Below are positions 53,074-61,750 of a stretch of DNA of 64,000 bases, one piece after another. The stretch is from Trebonia sp963773105 (GTDB taxonomy: Bacteria > Actinomycetota > Actinomycetes > Streptosporangiales > Streptosporangiaceae): contig CAVZAA010000001.1 of NCBI GenBank assembly GCA_963773105.1, positions 248,001 through 312,000 on the forward strand, in the 5' to 3' direction. Under the pieces are notes generated by a model, which searched no databases, was not told the origin of the DNA, and worked only from the letters and a program-made list of their open reading frames with translations. Numbering within the stretch: the stretch's first letter is position 1; each line of letters opens with the position of its first letter. The position numbers and the translations under genes were made by a program.

Positions 53074-54318
53074 GTGCGGGAAACTGGCGGCGAGGGAGAA
53101 CACGTTCCGGCCGGGAACGACCCAGACTACGGACGGTGCTGGCTGGTGGGCAGACGTCGCTCGATCCTTATCGACGCACGGGTGAACGGCGTGGCGGGCG
53201 GGCACGGCCTCGCCCGCTCGGTGCTCGGCCTTGCCAGCCAGCTGAGCGAGCCCGATGATGGCAGCGCGCTTCGGGTCCTGGTCAACACCCACCGCAAGCA
53301 GCTCTTTTCGCTCGACTGCCTGCCCGCCCACGCGGACGTGGTACATACCGACATCACTCCCGGCGCGGCCCACCGCTGCCACGAGCTCGCCACGGCGCTG
53401 CGCGCGCTGCACACGGCCGTGCTCTACGTGCCGTATATGTCCTTCACCCCGCTGCTGCGGCCGTGCCCGTTCGTCGTCACGCTGCATGACACCACGCTGG
53501 AGAAAGACTCCGGGTACGCCGGGGGCTGGCTGCGCCAGCAGGCATCGGTGGCCGGCACCCGCCTGGTGCTGCGGCACGCGGCGGCGGTGACCGTGCCGAG
53601 CAGCGCGAGCCTGACCGAGATCAAGGCTCGCTACCCGCAGGCGCCGCATTCGACGCTGGTCCCCAACGGGATCCACGCGGAGGTCTTCGCCGACGTTCCC
53701 GCCACCGCGATCGCCCGGGCCCGGGAGCGTTACCGGCTGCCAGCGGAGTTCGTCCTCGCGGTCGGCGCGCACCGCCCGCACAAGAACCACCAGGTGCTGG
53801 TCCGTGCGCTGAGCTATCTTCCCGAGCGGGTGCATCTGGTGCTTGTGGGATACTTCGACGGTAATTTTCGCGACCCGCTGCCCGCGTTGATCGCCAGGCT
53901 GGGCCTGCGGGACCGGGTGCGGCTGGTGCCCGAGGTGGATGACGAGCTGCTGCCTGCCGTGTATCGGGCCGCGTCGGCGTTCGCGTTTCCCTCGCTGTCG
54001 GAGGGATTCGGGCTGCCAGCGCTTGAGGCCCTGGCCGCCGGGGTGCCGTCGGCGGTCAGCGACATCCCCGTCCTGGCCGAGGTCACCGGGGGCGCGGCGC
54101 TGCTCGTCCCGCCCCATGATGAGCGGGCATGGGCCGACGCGCTCGCCGCCCTGCTGCACGATTCCGCGCTGCGCGCCCGGATGGCCTCCGCGGGGCGCGC
54201 CGTGGCGCACACCGCCACCTGGCGGCGTGGCGCGGCCGTCCTCGGCCGCCTGCTGTCCGACGTGGCCGACGGCCGCCTCCCCCGCTCCGGTCATGAGATC
54301 CCCCGCTCCGTGTCATAA
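53074..54318 (+). CDS. Glycosyltransferase family 4 (GT-B fold)
   Basis: About 415 residues if GTG 53074 is the start; GTG 53146 (beginning GRRRSILIDARVNG) is equally possible as neither has a clear ribosome-binding site. It has the GT-B pattern: ILIDARVNGVAGGHG, VTLHDTTLEKDSGY, VTVPSSASLTEIKARY, FVLAVGAHRPHKNHQVLVRA and the nucleotide-sugar motif FPSLSEGFGLPALEALAAG (E-x7-E). It would transfer a sugar to an acceptor that cannot be told here. No membrane segment. Confidence 0.9.
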   Translation: MRETGGEGEHVPAGNDPDYGRCWLVGRRRSILIDARVNGVAGGHGLARSVLGLASQLSEPDDGSALRVLVNTHRKQLFSLDCLPAHADVVHTDITPGAAHRCHELATALRALHTAVLYVPYMSFTPLLRPCPFVVTLHDTTLEKDSGYAGGWLRQQASVAGTRLVLRHAAAVTVPSSASLTEIKARYPQAPHSTLVPNGIHAEVFADVPATAIARARERYRLPAEFVLAVGAHRPHKNHQVLVRALSYLPERVHLVLVGYFDGNFRDPLPALIARLGLRDRVRLVPEVDDELLPAVYRAASAFAFPSLSEGFGLPALEALAAGVPSAVSDIPVLAEVTGGAALLVPPHDERAWADALAALLHDSALRARMASAGRAVAHTATWRRGAAVLGRLLSDVADGRLPRSGHEIPRSVS

Positions 54319-54475
54319 GGCACGTCCCCATGCATCAGGTTGGGGTATCGCCGCATGTATGCGCAACCACCCGTTAGACCCTATTTGTCGCCCTCGCGTT
54401 ACGCGCGCACCGGGACATCCCCGGCCGCGGCCAGGCCCATCGTGATCTGGCGGAGCCAGGCTCTTTAGGTCGTGC

Positions 54476-54823
54476 TCACACTGCGTCGCGGTCGCGATCG
54501 CCCGTCCGGACCCGAAGCGCGCCCTCCACCGGGCACACCCAGATCTTCCCGTCCCCGATGGAGCCAGTCCCGGCGGACTTGGCGATGGCATCCACCACCA
54601 CCACCGCCTGCTCGTCCCGGACGACGACGTCAATGCGCAGCTTGGGTAGCAGTAGGACCGCGCCCGCGGCGGGGCCGGCTTGCGGCGCTTGGCCATACTG
54701 CTGGCCGAAACCGCGGACCTCCGTCACGGTCATGCCCCGTGCCCCCGCATCGATCACGGCGCGCTTCACATCGTCCAGTTTCCCAGCCCTAACGATTGCG
54801 GTGATCAGCTTCACGGCGTTCAT
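54476..54823 (-). CDS. P-II family protein with an atypical T-loop
   Basis: 115 residues: MNAVKLITAIVRAGKLDDVK, ARGMTVTEVRGFGQQYG, then KLRIDVVVRDEQAVVVVDAI and GSIGDGKIWVCPVEGALRVR with the B- and C-loop residues for ATP/2-oxoglutarate binding. The T-loop (APQAGPAAGAVLLLP) lacks the tyrosine that is uridylylated or adenylylated in GlnB/GlnK. It lies downstream of the APC permease on the same strand, with about 200 bp between, in the way P-II-like proteins often accompany the transporter they regulate. ATG 54823 follows GGAAGGAGGG. Confidence 0.9.
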   Translation of the reverse strand: MNAVKLITAIVRAGKLDDVKRAVIDAGARGMTVTEVRGFGQQYGQAPQAGPAAGAVLLLPKLRIDVVVRDEQAVVVVDAIAKSAGTGSIGDGKIWVCPVEGALRVRTGDRDRDAV

Positions 54824-54922
54824 CCCTCCTTCCGGCGGCCATGCGCCGGACGCCGCGTTCGGCCTTCGGCGCACACGTTCCGCTCTCCACCTCAGCGTCG
54901 CAGCCTCGGCTCGCGCCATGTA

Positions 54923-54936
54923 GGGGCGTACGTCCT
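54923..54936. promoter_or_regulatory. DosR-like box
   Basis: GGGGCGTACGTCCT fits the local pattern at 13 of 14 positions, 100 bp upstream of the P-II gene. Confidence 0.45.
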
Positions 54937-55020
54937 GTGGCCGCCTGTCTTAAGTCGTCTCGGCCGCAAGCGGCATCTGCCAGGGCAGGCACTGAGCGCC
55001 GGGTATTGCGAGACCGTATG

Positions 55021-57384
55021 TCAGCCAGGCTCGTAGGCCAGCAGCTCGTAGGAGGGGTTGGTCATCACCGGGCGACCGTCGCCGCCGAAGCCGACGCTGC
55101 CGTGCAACCGGATGCGGGTTCCCGGCTCGATGCCGGCGATGTGGGCGCGGCCGAGGAAGACCGCCGTAAGCTCCCCGCTCGAGTCGGAGACCTCGCAGGC
55201 CAGCACGCTGCTTCCGGCTGGCTGACCGGACCGGATCTCAGCCGCGCGCACGCGCCCCTGGACGGTGGCGTTCATCGGCTGGCACAGCGACCCGATGGCG
55301 TTGGTCCCCAGCGGCGGCTCCGGCCGTTCGTAGTCTTCAAGGCGCCCAGGCCTCAGTGCCGCAGCGGACCTGGAGCGCTTCGCCTGGGCCGTCTCGACTC
55401 GGTGGGTGACGTCGAAGGGAACGATCGTGGCGGCCGCTTCGGGGACGCGGCTGACGACGCGGGCGATCCGGTCCGCGGTGTGGTCATGCAGAAGCCGACC
55501 TGCCAGCGGCGGGTAGCAGCGGCGCGGCAGCACGACGGTGACGTGCGTGCCGGGGGCGGCGGTGAGCGAGGTCGCCAGTCGGGCCGCTGCGTGCGCCAGG
55601 CGGCGGTCGGGGCAGTCGGCCAGCTCAAGCGGGATCCCGGTTCCCGCGTCCACCCACTGGCGACAGAGTTGGTCCGCGCGTGCGCTGTCGAGGCTGAAGT
55701 GCACCGCGCGCAGGACGGTGGGCCGCAGGCTCCTGGCGTACTTCAGCGCCGCGATGGCCGCCGGGTCGTAGCCGTCGATCAGAAGCAGTACGACGCGACG
55801 GGAGTAGTTGGGCGGCTGCGCCTGCGGGGCGTCGGTGTCCCTGTCGGCGAGGCACGCGGCCTCGGCCCGGTATTCCCGGTTGAGCCGGATGAGGACGAAC
55901 ACCAGCACCGGGAAGATGATAACGATCAGCCAGGCGCCCTCGGTGAACTTGACCACCGCGAACAGCAGCACGACCAGCGCCGTGTAGATCCCGCCCGCCA
56001 TGTTGATCGCCAGCTTCCGCCGCCAGCCCGGCTCGCGGGTCCTGCGGTGGTACCTGGCCATGCCGAACCCGGCCATCGCGAATCCGGTGAACACGCCGAT
56101 CGCGTAGAACGGGATGAGGGCGTCCACCGTAGCCCCGGCCACCAGCATCAGCGCCACGGACAGCACGGCCAGCAGCATGATGCCGTTGGAGAACACCAGC
56201 CGGTGCCCGCGCTTGCCCAGCCAGCGGGGCAGGAACGAGTCCTCGGCGACGAAGCTGGCCAGGAACGGGAACCCGGTGAAGCTGGTGTTCCCGCCGGTGA
56301 ACAAGATGGCGGCGGTCGCGGCCTGCAGGGCGAAGAACATTACCTGCCCAGCGGGCGTGTGGCCGAAGACCACCGACGCTTCCTGAGCGAGCACGGTGGG
56401 GAAGCCGGCGGTATAGGGAATTGCGTGAGTGACGTGTGCGAGCCAGGAGATCCCGGCGATCAGCACCGCCACCAGCGTCCCCTGCGTGGCGAGGAGCTGC
56501 CGGGCGTGCCGTCCCTCGGGCGGGCGCAGCGCGCTGACGGCGTTGGACACCGCCTCGATTCCGGTCAGGGAGGACCCGCCGTTGGCAAAGGCCTTTGCCA
56601 TGATGTAGATGGCGCCGATGGCGATCAGTCCGGAGTGCGTGCCGATGCCAACCGTGCCCGCGCCCGGGACGACACGCGACAGGCCGCCGCCCACCAGTTC
56701 GCGGACCAGGCCGGTGACGATCATCACCAGCAGCGAGCCGGCGAACAGGTAGGTCGGCAGCGCGAAGATCCGGCCCGCCTCGCGCAGGCCGCGCAGGTTG
56801 CCCAGGCACATGAGCCCGATCGCGGCGACCGAGGTAACCAGCAGGATTCTCGGGCCGATGACCGGGAGGTGAGACAGCGCGGGGAACGCGGAGACGATGG
56901 CGGCGCTGCCTGCCGCGGTCTGCACCGCCACCGTGACCACGTAGTCGATCAGCAGCGCCACCGCGGCCACCTGGGCGACCCGCGGACCGAAGTTCTCCCT
57001 GGCCACCACGTACGAGCCGCCCGCCCTCGTGTACACCGACACGACCTCGCGGTAGGACATCACGACAAGCAGCACGCCGAACAGGACCAGGAGCGTCAGC
57101 GGGAGCACCAGGGTAAACGCGGCCAGGCCGAAGAACGGCAGCAGGGCGTAGAGGATCTCCTCGGTGCCGTAGGCGGCTGAGGACAGCCCGTCGCAGGACA
57201 GCACGCCGAGCGCGAGCGGCCTGGACAGCCGTTCGCCGCCCAGTTGCCCGGTAACCAGCGGCGGCCCGAGGACCCGGCACTTGAGCGAGTACCAGATGCT
57301 TTCCGGCGGTTCGGCTGCCAGTCGGCGCGCTGCGTCGGCGCGGAAACTCTCGCCGGCCGGCCGTCTCGTTGCAGTTGCCACCAC
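55021..57384 (-). CDS. APC-superfamily permease with C-terminal OB-fold domain
   Basis: 787 residues. Residues about 30-470 form a twelve-helix APC permease (SCDGLSSAAYGTEEILYALLPF, NGGSSLTGIEAVSNAVSALR) of the type related to potassium/amino acid importers. A soluble domain (about 510-690, VVLLLIDGYDPAAIAALKYA, HVTVVLPRRCYPPLAGRLLHD) follows, as in other long permeases. The last 90 residues (VQGRVRAAEIRSGQPAGSSV, GELTAVFLGRAHIAGIEPGT) resemble an OB-fold found as a separate actinobacterial protein. GTG 57384 or 57381 follows AGGAGG and is preferred to GTG 57405. The substrate is not certain. Confidence 0.9.
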   Translation of the reverse strand: MVATATRRPAGESFRADAARRLAAEPPESIWYSLKCRVLGPPLVTGQLGGERLSRPLALGVLSCDGLSSAAYGTEEILYALLPFFGLAAFTLVLPLTLLVLFGVLLVVMSYREVVSVYTRAGGSYVVARENFGPRVAQVAAVALLIDYVVTVAVQTAAGSAAIVSAFPALSHLPVIGPRILLVTSVAAIGLMCLGNLRGLREAGRIFALPTYLFAGSLLVMIVTGLVRELVGGGLSRVVPGAGTVGIGTHSGLIAIGAIYIMAKAFANGGSSLTGIEAVSNAVSALRPPEGRHARQLLATQGTLVAVLIAGISWLAHVTHAIPYTAGFPTVLAQEASVVFGHTPAGQVMFFALQAATAAILFTGGNTSFTGFPFLASFVAEDSFLPRWLGKRGHRLVFSNGIMLLAVLSVALMLVAGATVDALIPFYAIGVFTGFAMAGFGMARYHRRTREPGWRRKLAINMAGGIYTALVVLLFAVVKFTEGAWLIVIIFPVLVFVLIRLNREYRAEAACLADRDTDAPQAQPPNYSRRVVLLLIDGYDPAAIAALKYARSLRPTVLRAVHFSLDSARADQLCRQWVDAGTGIPLELADCPDRRLAHAAARLATSLTAAPGTHVTVVLPRRCYPPLAGRLLHDHTADRIARVVSRVPEAAATIVPFDVTHRVETAQAKRSRSAAALRPGRLEDYERPEPPLGTNAIGSLCQPMNATVQGRVRAAEIRSGQPAGSSVLACEVSDSSGELTAVFLGRAHIAGIEPGTRIRLHGSVGFGGDGRPVMTNPSYELLAYEPG

Positions 57385-57442
57385 CGTGTCCTCCTGACAT
57401 CGCACTGACAGCTAGCTAAGCGCCAGTTCCCGGCGGATATCA

Positions 57443-57456
57443 GGGCCCTTGGTCCG
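57443..57456. promoter_or_regulatory. DosR-like box
   Basis: GGGCCCTTGGTCCG fits the local pattern at 13 of 14 positions. It lies between the divergent permease (start 57384, 59 bp) and flavodoxin (start 57577, 121 bp) genes. Confidence 0.5.
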
Positions 57457-57576
57457 GGACGATCGGCACGCACTGATGTGAGCTTCTGCCCTGCCCAGGC
57501 GGCTCTGGCGTAGCGAGGCTAGAGACAAGAGCGGGAGACTCCCGTAACCGTCAGTCCCCGGAAGGGTGTGGGTCTC

Positions 57577-58125
57577 ATGCAGGCGCTTGTCGTCTATGAG
57601 TCGATGTACGGAAACACGCGTGCCGTCGCCACTTACGTCGCCGGGGGGCTGGCCGCCACGCACGAGGTGACCTTGGTGCCCGTGGCCCGCGCTACCCGGG
57701 AGCTCGTGGCCGTGGCCGGCCTGATAGTGGCAGGCGCGCCGACTCACATGCACGGAATGCCGACCGTCGCCTCCCGGCGGAGGGCAGCGGAATCGGCCCG
57801 CAAGCCGGGCAGCGGGCTGATCATGGACCCCGACGCCGGCGGACCGAGCCTGCGCGCCTGGCTTGAGACGCTTGGCGCGGAAGGCGCGCTCGCCGCGGCC
57901 TTCGACACCCGGCTCAGTGGGATGCCCGCGCTGACCGGTCGCGCCAGCCGGGGAATCGCGCGGCTGCTGACCCGCCGCGGCTGTCGCGTGCTGCTCGAGC
58001 CGGAGAGCTTCCTCGTCAGCGGACAGAACAAGCTGATCCACGGCGAGGCCGTGCGGGCGCGGAAGTGGGGAGCGCTGCTTGGCGAGACCGCCCGCGCTGC
58101 CTTCGCTACTAATGAGCAGTCATGA
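57577..58125 (+). CDS. Flavodoxin-domain protein
   Basis: 182 residues. The FMN phosphate-binding loop YESMYGNTRAVA is complete, with a second loop VAGAPTHMHGMP. The remaining half has an unusual insertion (RRRAAESARKPGSGLIMDPD) and a FLVSGQNKLIHGE end, as in actinobacterial flavodoxin-like proteins. It could accept electrons from PFOR, or act in a redox-stress role. The ATG at 57577 has GGAAGGGTG upstream. The next gene begins 20 bases after its stop. Confidence 0.88.
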   Translation: MQALVVYESMYGNTRAVATYVAGGLAATHEVTLVPVARATRELVAVAGLIVAGAPTHMHGMPTVASRRRAAESARKPGSGLIMDPDAGGPSLRAWLETLGAEGALAAAFDTRLSGMPALTGRASRGIARLLTRRGCRVLLEPESFLVSGQNKLIHGEAVRARKWGALLGETARAAFATNEQS

Positions 58126-58145
58126 GCTGCGGAAAGGGTGGAAAC

Positions 58146-58427
58146 ATGTTCGGGAACAATCCACACGAGAGTGAAGGTCCCCAGGTGGAGGATCTCAGGT
58201 TTACCGACCCTTCGGTTCCGTCAAGGTCTTGCTGCTGCCCGGCCCGCCCGGTTGTGAAGGTGATCATGCCGCCGTCCGCACGCCGCGCGCAGCCGGTGGA
58301 CCTTTGGCTGTGCGGGCACCACTACCGCGCGTCGATCGCGGCGCTGCTCGCGGCCGGGGCGACCGTCGAGGATCTCACCATGACGGACTGCCGTCCGCAG
58401 GCTGACCACGCCACCGCGGCGGTGTAG
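58146..58427 (+). CDS. DUF7455-like small Cys/His protein
   Basis: 93 residues: an acidic N-terminus, then SRSCCCPARPVVKVIMPPSA and VDLWLCGHHYRASIAALLAA. The CC...CGHH arrangement suggests a small metal-binding fold. ATG 58146 follows GGAAAGGGTGG. It is the intact homologue of the broken gene at 3359-3681. Function unknown. It probably shares a transcript with the flavodoxin. Confidence 0.8.
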   Translation: MFGNNPHESEGPQVEDLRFTDPSVPSRSCCCPARPVVKVIMPPSARRAQPVDLWLCGHHYRASIAALLAAGATVEDLTMTDCRPQADHATAAV

Positions 58428-58471
58428 GCCGCCGCCCAAGTGCGTTCCGAGGCACCAGGTCCCCATAACTG

Positions 58472-58485
58472 GGGCCCAAAGCCCC
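58472..58485. promoter_or_regulatory. DosR-like box
   Basis: GGGCCCAAAGCCCC fits all 14 positions of the local pattern; it ends 59 bases before GTG 58544 and 68 before ATG 58553. Confidence 0.6.
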
Positions 58486-58552
58486 TCTTCCCCAGCCATC
58501 CCTGAGGAACAGGCTGGAGGGCAACAGAACGACGAAAATCGAGGTGAGCGTG

Positions 58553-59272
58553 ATGACCGTGAATCAGGCACACGACGCGCCCGCGGGGGCGGGCCCGGGT
58601 TCATCGTGCTGGACAGCGCCGCCGGATCCAGGCGACCTCAGTCGGCGGCTCACGGCACGGCGAGCAGAACTGCGGCTCAGCGTCGGCCAGGTTGCCACGC
58701 GGGCGCGGGTGGAGCGCCGGTACCTGGAGTATCTGGAGAAATTTCCGAGCCATCCAGACGCCGCCACGCTGCGCCACCTGGCCGCGGCCCTGTGCACCAC
58801 GCCCGCCGCCCTGCTTGGCGCCGGGCACGAAGCTTCCCCTGGCCGTGATCCCGTGGCGGCGTGCTGGAGCTCGGCCGGGCGCCTTGAGCGGCTCAGCCAG
58901 GCCGAGTGCCACCAGCTGCTCGCGCCGCGGGGAATCGGCCGGATCGCTTTCGCCGCGGTGCCGGGGCTGATGGTGCTTCCGGTGAACTACGCGGTGGCGG
59001 GCGGCACCATCGTGATCCGGACCAGCGGCGGCTCGATTATCGCCGGGAACGCCGACGGCCCGGTCTCATTCGAGGCCGACCATTTCGACCTGGATCTTGG
59101 CCAGGGGTGGAGCGTGCTGGTCCGCGGCGACGCGCACCGGGTGCTGCAGCCGGGAGAGCTCAGGCACCTGCGGGAGGAGTTCGACCTGCGGCCATGGCCA
59201 AGCGGAGAGCACGACCTGTTCGTCAGGATCGTCCCGGCCCACCTCACTGGCCGCCGCATCAGGTCGCAGTAG
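58553..59272 (+). CDS. XRE-type helix-turn-helix fused to a PNPOx-like flavin-binding domain
   Basis: 239 residues. The first part (about 28-90, LTARRAELRLSVGQVATRAR, YLEYLEKFPSHPDAATLRHLAAAL) is a helix-turn-helix of the XRE class. The second part (about 105-235, LSQAECHQLLAPRGIGRIAF, VLPVNYAVAGGTIVIRT, FEADHFDLDLGQGWSVLVRG) is a pyridoxamine-phosphate-oxidase-like barrel that may bind FMN or F420. It may be a flavin-responsive DNA-binding regulator. ATG 58553 follows GAGGTG; GTG 58544 is the alternative. The broken gene at 38588 has only the second domain. Confidence 0.88.
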   Translation: MTVNQAHDAPAGAGPGSSCWTAPPDPGDLSRRLTARRAELRLSVGQVATRARVERRYLEYLEKFPSHPDAATLRHLAAALCTTPAALLGAGHEASPGRDPVAACWSSAGRLERLSQAECHQLLAPRGIGRIAFAAVPGLMVLPVNYAVAGGTIVIRTSGGSIIAGNADGPVSFEADHFDLDLGQGWSVLVRGDAHRVLQPGELRHLREEFDLRPWPSGEHDLFVRIVPAHLTGRRIRSQ

Positions 59273-59408
59273 GAAACGCACGGTAACGGGTCCCCAAAGG
59301 GGGGCGGCGTTACGTCGGCGCATGCTTTTACGAGCTCACGCCACGGACCTGGCGATCAGCCTGCCCTTGGTGTGTTCTCGGCGTGCGGTGGCGGGGGTGC
59401 GGTCATTA

Positions 59409-59422
59409 GGGCCGAAGGGCCC
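59409..59422. promoter_or_regulatory. DosR-like box
   Basis: GGGCCGAAGGGCCC, a perfect palindrome, fits all 14 positions; 117 bp before ATG 59539. Confidence 0.55.
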
Positions 59423-59538
59423 AGCGGGGTGGTGACTTCCGGCCGTGCTGCCGCCGCCGGCGCGGCGGAAGACTCATGTCTGACAGTTCAACCCGAGCGG
59501 GCCGTAGACAGCGGCCCGCTTCACAAGGAGGCATTACG

Positions 59539-60150
59539 ATGCGCCGCTTCTCCCCCCGTACCCTGATCGCCGCGGCGAGCGCCGCCCTGGCGGCGGTGCT
59601 GCTGATCGTCGGCGGCCTGACGCTGTGGGGCTCGGCTTACGTGCACAACACCGTGCAGAGCCAGCTCGCCGCCCAGCAGATCACCTTCCCCCCGGCGGCC
59701 GCGTTCGCGCACCCCAAGGCCGGCACCGAGATCACCCCGAGCATGATCCCGTCCGTCAGCCAGTACGCCGGCCAGCAGCTGCTCACCGGGCAGCAGGCCG
59801 AGGCCTACGCCGACCACTTCATCGCCGTCCACATCCAGAACATGGCAGGCGGCAAGACCTACTCCCAGCTGTCGGCCGAGTCCCTCGCGCAGCCGAGCAA
59901 CACCCAGCTCGCCGCCACCGTCGGCACCGTCTTCAAGGGCGAGACGCTCCGCAGCATGCTGCTGAACGCCTACGGCTGGTGGAAGGTCTCCCAGATCGTC
60001 TACATCGTCTCGCTGGTCCTGTTCGGCCTCGGCACCGTGGCCGGCCTCGGCTCGATCTACCTGTTCGCCTTCGGCCGTCGGCCCAGGGAAGCCGGCCAGG
60101 TGACGCAGCCGGGTAGCCACGAGAGCATCACCCCGGCCCCGACCGCCTAG
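59539..60150 (+). CDS. Membrane protein of unknown function with two helices
   Basis: 203 residues. The first helix (about 8-30, LIAAASAALAAVLLIVGGLTL) is followed by an extracytoplasmic region of about 110 residues (LAAQQITFPPAAAFAHPKAG, ADHFIAVHIQNMAGGKTYSQ) and a second helix (about 155-180, IVYIVSLVLFGLGTVAGLGS). A short cytosolic tail ends it. ATG 59539 follows CAAGGAGGC. The pattern is known in actinobacterial conserved membrane proteins without assigned role. A strong terminator lies 52 bases downstream. Confidence 0.82.
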   Translation: MRRFSPRTLIAAASAALAAVLLIVGGLTLWGSAYVHNTVQSQLAAQQITFPPAAAFAHPKAGTEITPSMIPSVSQYAGQQLLTGQQAEAYADHFIAVHIQNMAGGKTYSQLSAESLAQPSNTQLAATVGTVFKGETLRSMLLNAYGWWKVSQIVYIVSLVLFGLGTVAGLGSIYLFAFGRRPREAGQVTQPGSHESITPAPTA

Positions 60151-60201
60151 GCAGCCCGTGACCGGCAACCCCAACCCACACCACAACAGAACCAAGACAA
60201 C

Positions 60202-60259
60202 ACGGAAAGACCCCCGGCCGGCGCCGGACCAAGGAGGCGCCACCCGGGGGTCTTTCCGT
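60202..60259 (+). terminator. Strong hairpin terminator
   Basis: ACGGAAAGACCCCCGG (60202-60217) and its exact reverse complement (60244-60259) form a 16-bp stem with a 26-base loop. It closes the transcript of the membrane protein gene and separates it from the decayed por genes. Confidence 0.85.
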
Positions 60260-60300
60260 GCAGGGCCGGCCAGCAAGAGACAGGCGAAGGAACGAAACGA

Positions 60301-61739
60301 TGTTCCAGGTTCGATTCCACGGCCGCGGCGGCCAGGGCGTCGTGACCGCCGCCGAGCTGCTCGCGGCCGCCGCGTTCAGCGAGGGCCGCTACGCGCAGGC
60401 GTTCCCGAGCTTCGGCTCGGAGCGGATGGGCGCCCCGGTCATGTCATTCTGCCGGATCGACGGCAGGCCGATCCCCACCCGCGAGCCGGTCACCGAGCCG
60501 GACGCGCTCGTCATCCAGGACCCCACGCTGCGATCCCGGCCTCGAGCCTGGCGATGGCCAGGCTCGGCCGCCCGCTGCCGGGTGCCCCGCTGCTCGGCGC
60601 GCTCGCCGCGCTGACCGGCGTGGTCAGCCTGGACGCGGTGCTCGCCGCGATCACCGACCGGTTCGCCGGCCAGGTCGCCGCGGGCAACACCGCCGCCGCC
60701 GTGGCGCGCACCTACACCGCGTCCGCCAGCCAGGGCCTGCTGTACATGAGCGAGGCCGTCTACAACGCGGCCGGGCTCGGGCTGCCGGTCGTGATGACGG
60801 TCGCCAACCGCGCGATCGGCGCGCCGATCAACATCTGGAGCGACCACAGCGACGCGATGAGCCAGCGTGACGCGGGCTGGATCCAGCTGTACGCCGAGAC
60901 CAACCAGGAAGCGGCCGACCTGCACATCCAGGCCTTCCGGATCGCCGAGGAGCTGTCCAACCCGGTGATGGTGTGCATGGACGGGTTCGTGCTCACCCAC
61001 GCCAGCGAGCGCGCCGACATCCCCGGCTAGGGCGAGGTGGACGCGTTCCTCCCGCCGTACCGGCCGCGGCAGGTGCTCGACCCCGACGACCCGGTGTCAA
61101 TCGGGGCCATGGTCGGACCGAGGCGTTCACCGAGGTGCGGTTCCTGGCGGCTGAGCGGATGCGGCAGGCCCTCGAGCTGATCCCGGACGTCGCCACCGCC
61201 TTCGAGCGCCGGTTCGGCCGGGAATCAGGCGGCCTCGTCAAGCCCTACCGCACCGCGGACGCCGAGCTGATCATCGTCGCCCTCGGCTCGGTGCTCGGCA
61301 CCGTCAAGGACACGATCGACGAGCTTCGGGAAGACGGCATCCGGGCCGGGGGCTCGGCATCACCAGCTTCCGGCCGTTCCCGGTCCAGTCGGTGCGCGCG
61401 GTTCTGGCTGGAAGCTGCCGCCCGCGCCGCCTGGTCGTCCTCGAGCGGGCGCTCGCGCCGGGCAGCGGCGGCATCGTCACCGCAGACGTGCGGTCCGCGC
61501 TCGCTGCGGACGGTCGGCCGTCCCAGACCGCAGACCCGATCATCTCCACGGTCGTCGCCGGACTCGGCGGTCGCCCGGTCACCAGGAAATCGCTGCGCAC
61601 GATGCTCCTCGACGCCAAACGCGGCGAACTGCCACCGTTCAGCTTCCTCGACCTGCAGTCCAGCCTGGTCAGGTCCGGCCCGACTGCGGAGAACATGCTC
61701 CGCGACCTCGGGGTCACGGCGTCCGGCGCGGCGGATTAG
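60301..61739 (+). pseudogene. Decayed 2-oxoacid:ferredoxin oxidoreductase gamma-alpha genes, fused by deletion
   Basis: From ATG 60301 a gamma subunit begins normally (FQVRFHGRGGQGVVTAAELL, FGSERMGAPVMSFCRIDGR). A frameshift occurs at about 60530 and the gamma tail (VSLDAVLAAITDRFAGQVAA) then runs directly into the middle of an alpha subunit (ARTYTASASQGLLYMSEAVY, NRAIGAPINIWSDHSD). The delta/ferredoxin gene and the alpha N-terminus are missing. An in-frame TAG stands at 61028-61030, and frameshifts follow near 61110 and 61350 before the alpha/beta-type end at 61739. The unit cannot make a working enzyme. Confidence 0.85.
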
Positions 61740-61750
61740 GAGTGCGAGCC

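Noticed and set aside
54841..57180. A 779-codon open frame on the plus strand
   Set aside because: It is antisense to the APC permease; composition is low-complexity Arg/Gly/Gln/Asp without domain signals.
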